This document shows positions 31,836-32,407 of a stretch of 32,407 nt of DNA, piece by piece. The notes beneath the pieces are model-generated. The model saw only the letters and a list, made by a program, of their open reading frames with translations, was not told where the DNA came from and did not search any database. Both the position numbers and the translations under genes were made by a program. This stretch comes from Candidatus Poribacteria bacterium (GTDB lineage Bacteria > Poribacteria > WGA-4E > WGA-3G): the NCBI GenBank assembly GCA_009843785.1, contig VYCT01000247.1, positions 1 to 32,407 of the forward strand, in the 5' to 3' direction. Positions within the stretch are counted from its first letter, which is position 1, and every line of letters begins with the position of its first letter.

Positions 31836-31864
31836 AGTATAGCATAAAATAGACGTATTGGCAA
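31836..31864 (-). promoter_or_regulatory. Predicted sigma70-type promoter of the tatAC operon
   Basis: On the minus strand, TTGCCA (31864-31859), a 17-base spacer and TATACT (31841-31836) are close to consensus. They lie 49 bases upstream of the tatA ATG. Confidence 0.75.
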
Positions 31865-31880
31865 TTAATTTTTTTTTAAT

Positions 31881-31938
31881 GGTTGTCGGTTATCGGTTTT
31901 CAGTTGTCAGTAAGAGTGGTTACCAGTTCTCGGTTGTT
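31881..31938. repeat. Heptad tandem repeat, copy 4
   Basis: Four units in register read GGTTGTC, GGTTATC, GGTTTTC, AGTTGTC. After a short break come GGTTACC, AGTTCTC, GGTTGTT. It lies just upstream of the tatA promoter, as copy 2 lies beside the moaD promoter. Confidence 0.85.
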
Positions 31939-32407
31939 GAATCAAGATTTGTGGGATTATATCGTCTGAATGCAGGTCGCATGAATCAACGGTATGAAGG
32001 TTCCCTATGGGCATTCCCCGGGGCATGTACGCCGCAAATCTCGGATTGCGCGCATTACGCGGATTGCGCGAGTTTTAGGATTAATGGGAAATAACGGTGT
32101 ATGGAATTTCATAGTATTTCATAGTAAGGATTTGAAAAATCTGTGTAAGGACCGCTACGAAGCAAGGTGTGGTGTAGGTTTTCACGGCGTTGCTAAGCGT
32201 ATCCATTTTTTTCATACCTATGAAATTATGATTTTAAGGTGCTGGTCGTTTCGCTTACGAACGCAGTGTTGGTGTGGGTGGACGAGCGTTTCTATTTTTG
32301 GCACTTAAAATGTGTTACTATGAAATTTTTGTTGATTGGTCTAAGGTTATCGGAATGTGGTTGTCTCGCCTGTTGTTATCTGGGTCGGATGTGGTCCACC
32401 CAGCAGC
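31939..32407. other. Repeat-bearing intergenic region without a convincing gene
   Basis: No reading frame here has a credible start, ribosome site and protein-like composition. CGGATTGCGCG occurs at 32042-32052 and 32060-32070 in an 18-base period. A 12-base inverted repeat, ATTTCATAGTAA (32116-32127) and TTACTATGAAAT (32315-32326), bounds a 211-base non-coding stretch that may be another MITE-like element. An open plus-strand frame near the edge (for example from ATG at 32319 or 32354) might be the beginning of a gene continuing outside; this cannot be judged. Confidence 0.5.

Noticed and set aside
32298-32321. TTGGCA and TACTAT near the right edge as a promoter.
   Set aside because: The spacing is only 12 bases, and no supported gene follows within the window.

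Overview
The window reads as a contiguous piece of a diderm (Gram-negative type) bacterial chromosome of moderate GC. Kdo transferase (kdtA/waaA), a lipobox lipoprotein, lipoprotein signal peptidase (lspA), tatA/tatC and a Tat-exported molybdo-flavoenzyme all point to an outer membrane and a busy periplasm. The mix of a PhyH-type dioxygenase, an FkbM methyltransferase, a secreted DNRLRE-type domain protein, and abundant interspersed heptad repeats and MITE-like elements is reminiscent of Candidatus Poribacteria or related uncultured lineages. That placement is inference from gene content, not a demonstrated assignment.

Layout, left to right. 1-3145 is leftward: a partial secreted protein, an FkbM methyltransferase translationally coupled to a PhyH dioxygenase, a CopD-like membrane protein, and a small Cys-rich protein. 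3162-7125 is a leftward operon for a PaoABC-like periplasmic molybdenum hydroxylase with a clear sigma70-type promoter. 7399-9102 is rightward: thioredoxin and kdtA. 9103-13083 is a decayed accessory island. It contains a truncated HNH gene, a small coiled-coil gene, a frameshifted copy of the kdtA 3' end, and the wreck of a type I Zorya anti-phage system (zorD with its central part missing; zorA with a nonsense codon and an internal deletion; zorB and zorC absent). 13097-16528 is leftward: a DNRLRE-domain secreted protein, a phosphodiester glycosidase-like secreted protein, folB, and an NTF2-like lipoprotein. 16736-17444 is rightward moaD-moaE, overlapping argE tail to tail. From 18770 to 31787 everything is leftward housekeeping: rsmE, rpe, a PASTA protein, fmt, a membrane protein, lspA, an IleRS-like gene lacking catalytic and editing motifs, yggT, proC, yggS, a small membrane protein, pgeF, a cupin, a zinc-ribbon coiled-coil protein, tatC and tatA. 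The last ~0.6 kb has no convincing gene and holds repeats.

Connections. The molybdo-enzyme small subunit carries a twin-arginine signal; the window also encodes tatAC (its likely export route) and moaD/moaE (molybdopterin synthase, needed for its cofactor). lspA would process lipoproteins such as the one at 15914-16528.

The most interesting items are the IleRS-like protein in the conserved ileS-lspA position with both synthetase signatures and the editing motif gone, the Zorya wreck, and the kdtA 3'-end replacement next to an HNH gene. Repeats of at least five kinds occupy the intergenic spaces. No rRNA, tRNA or CRISPR array was seen.
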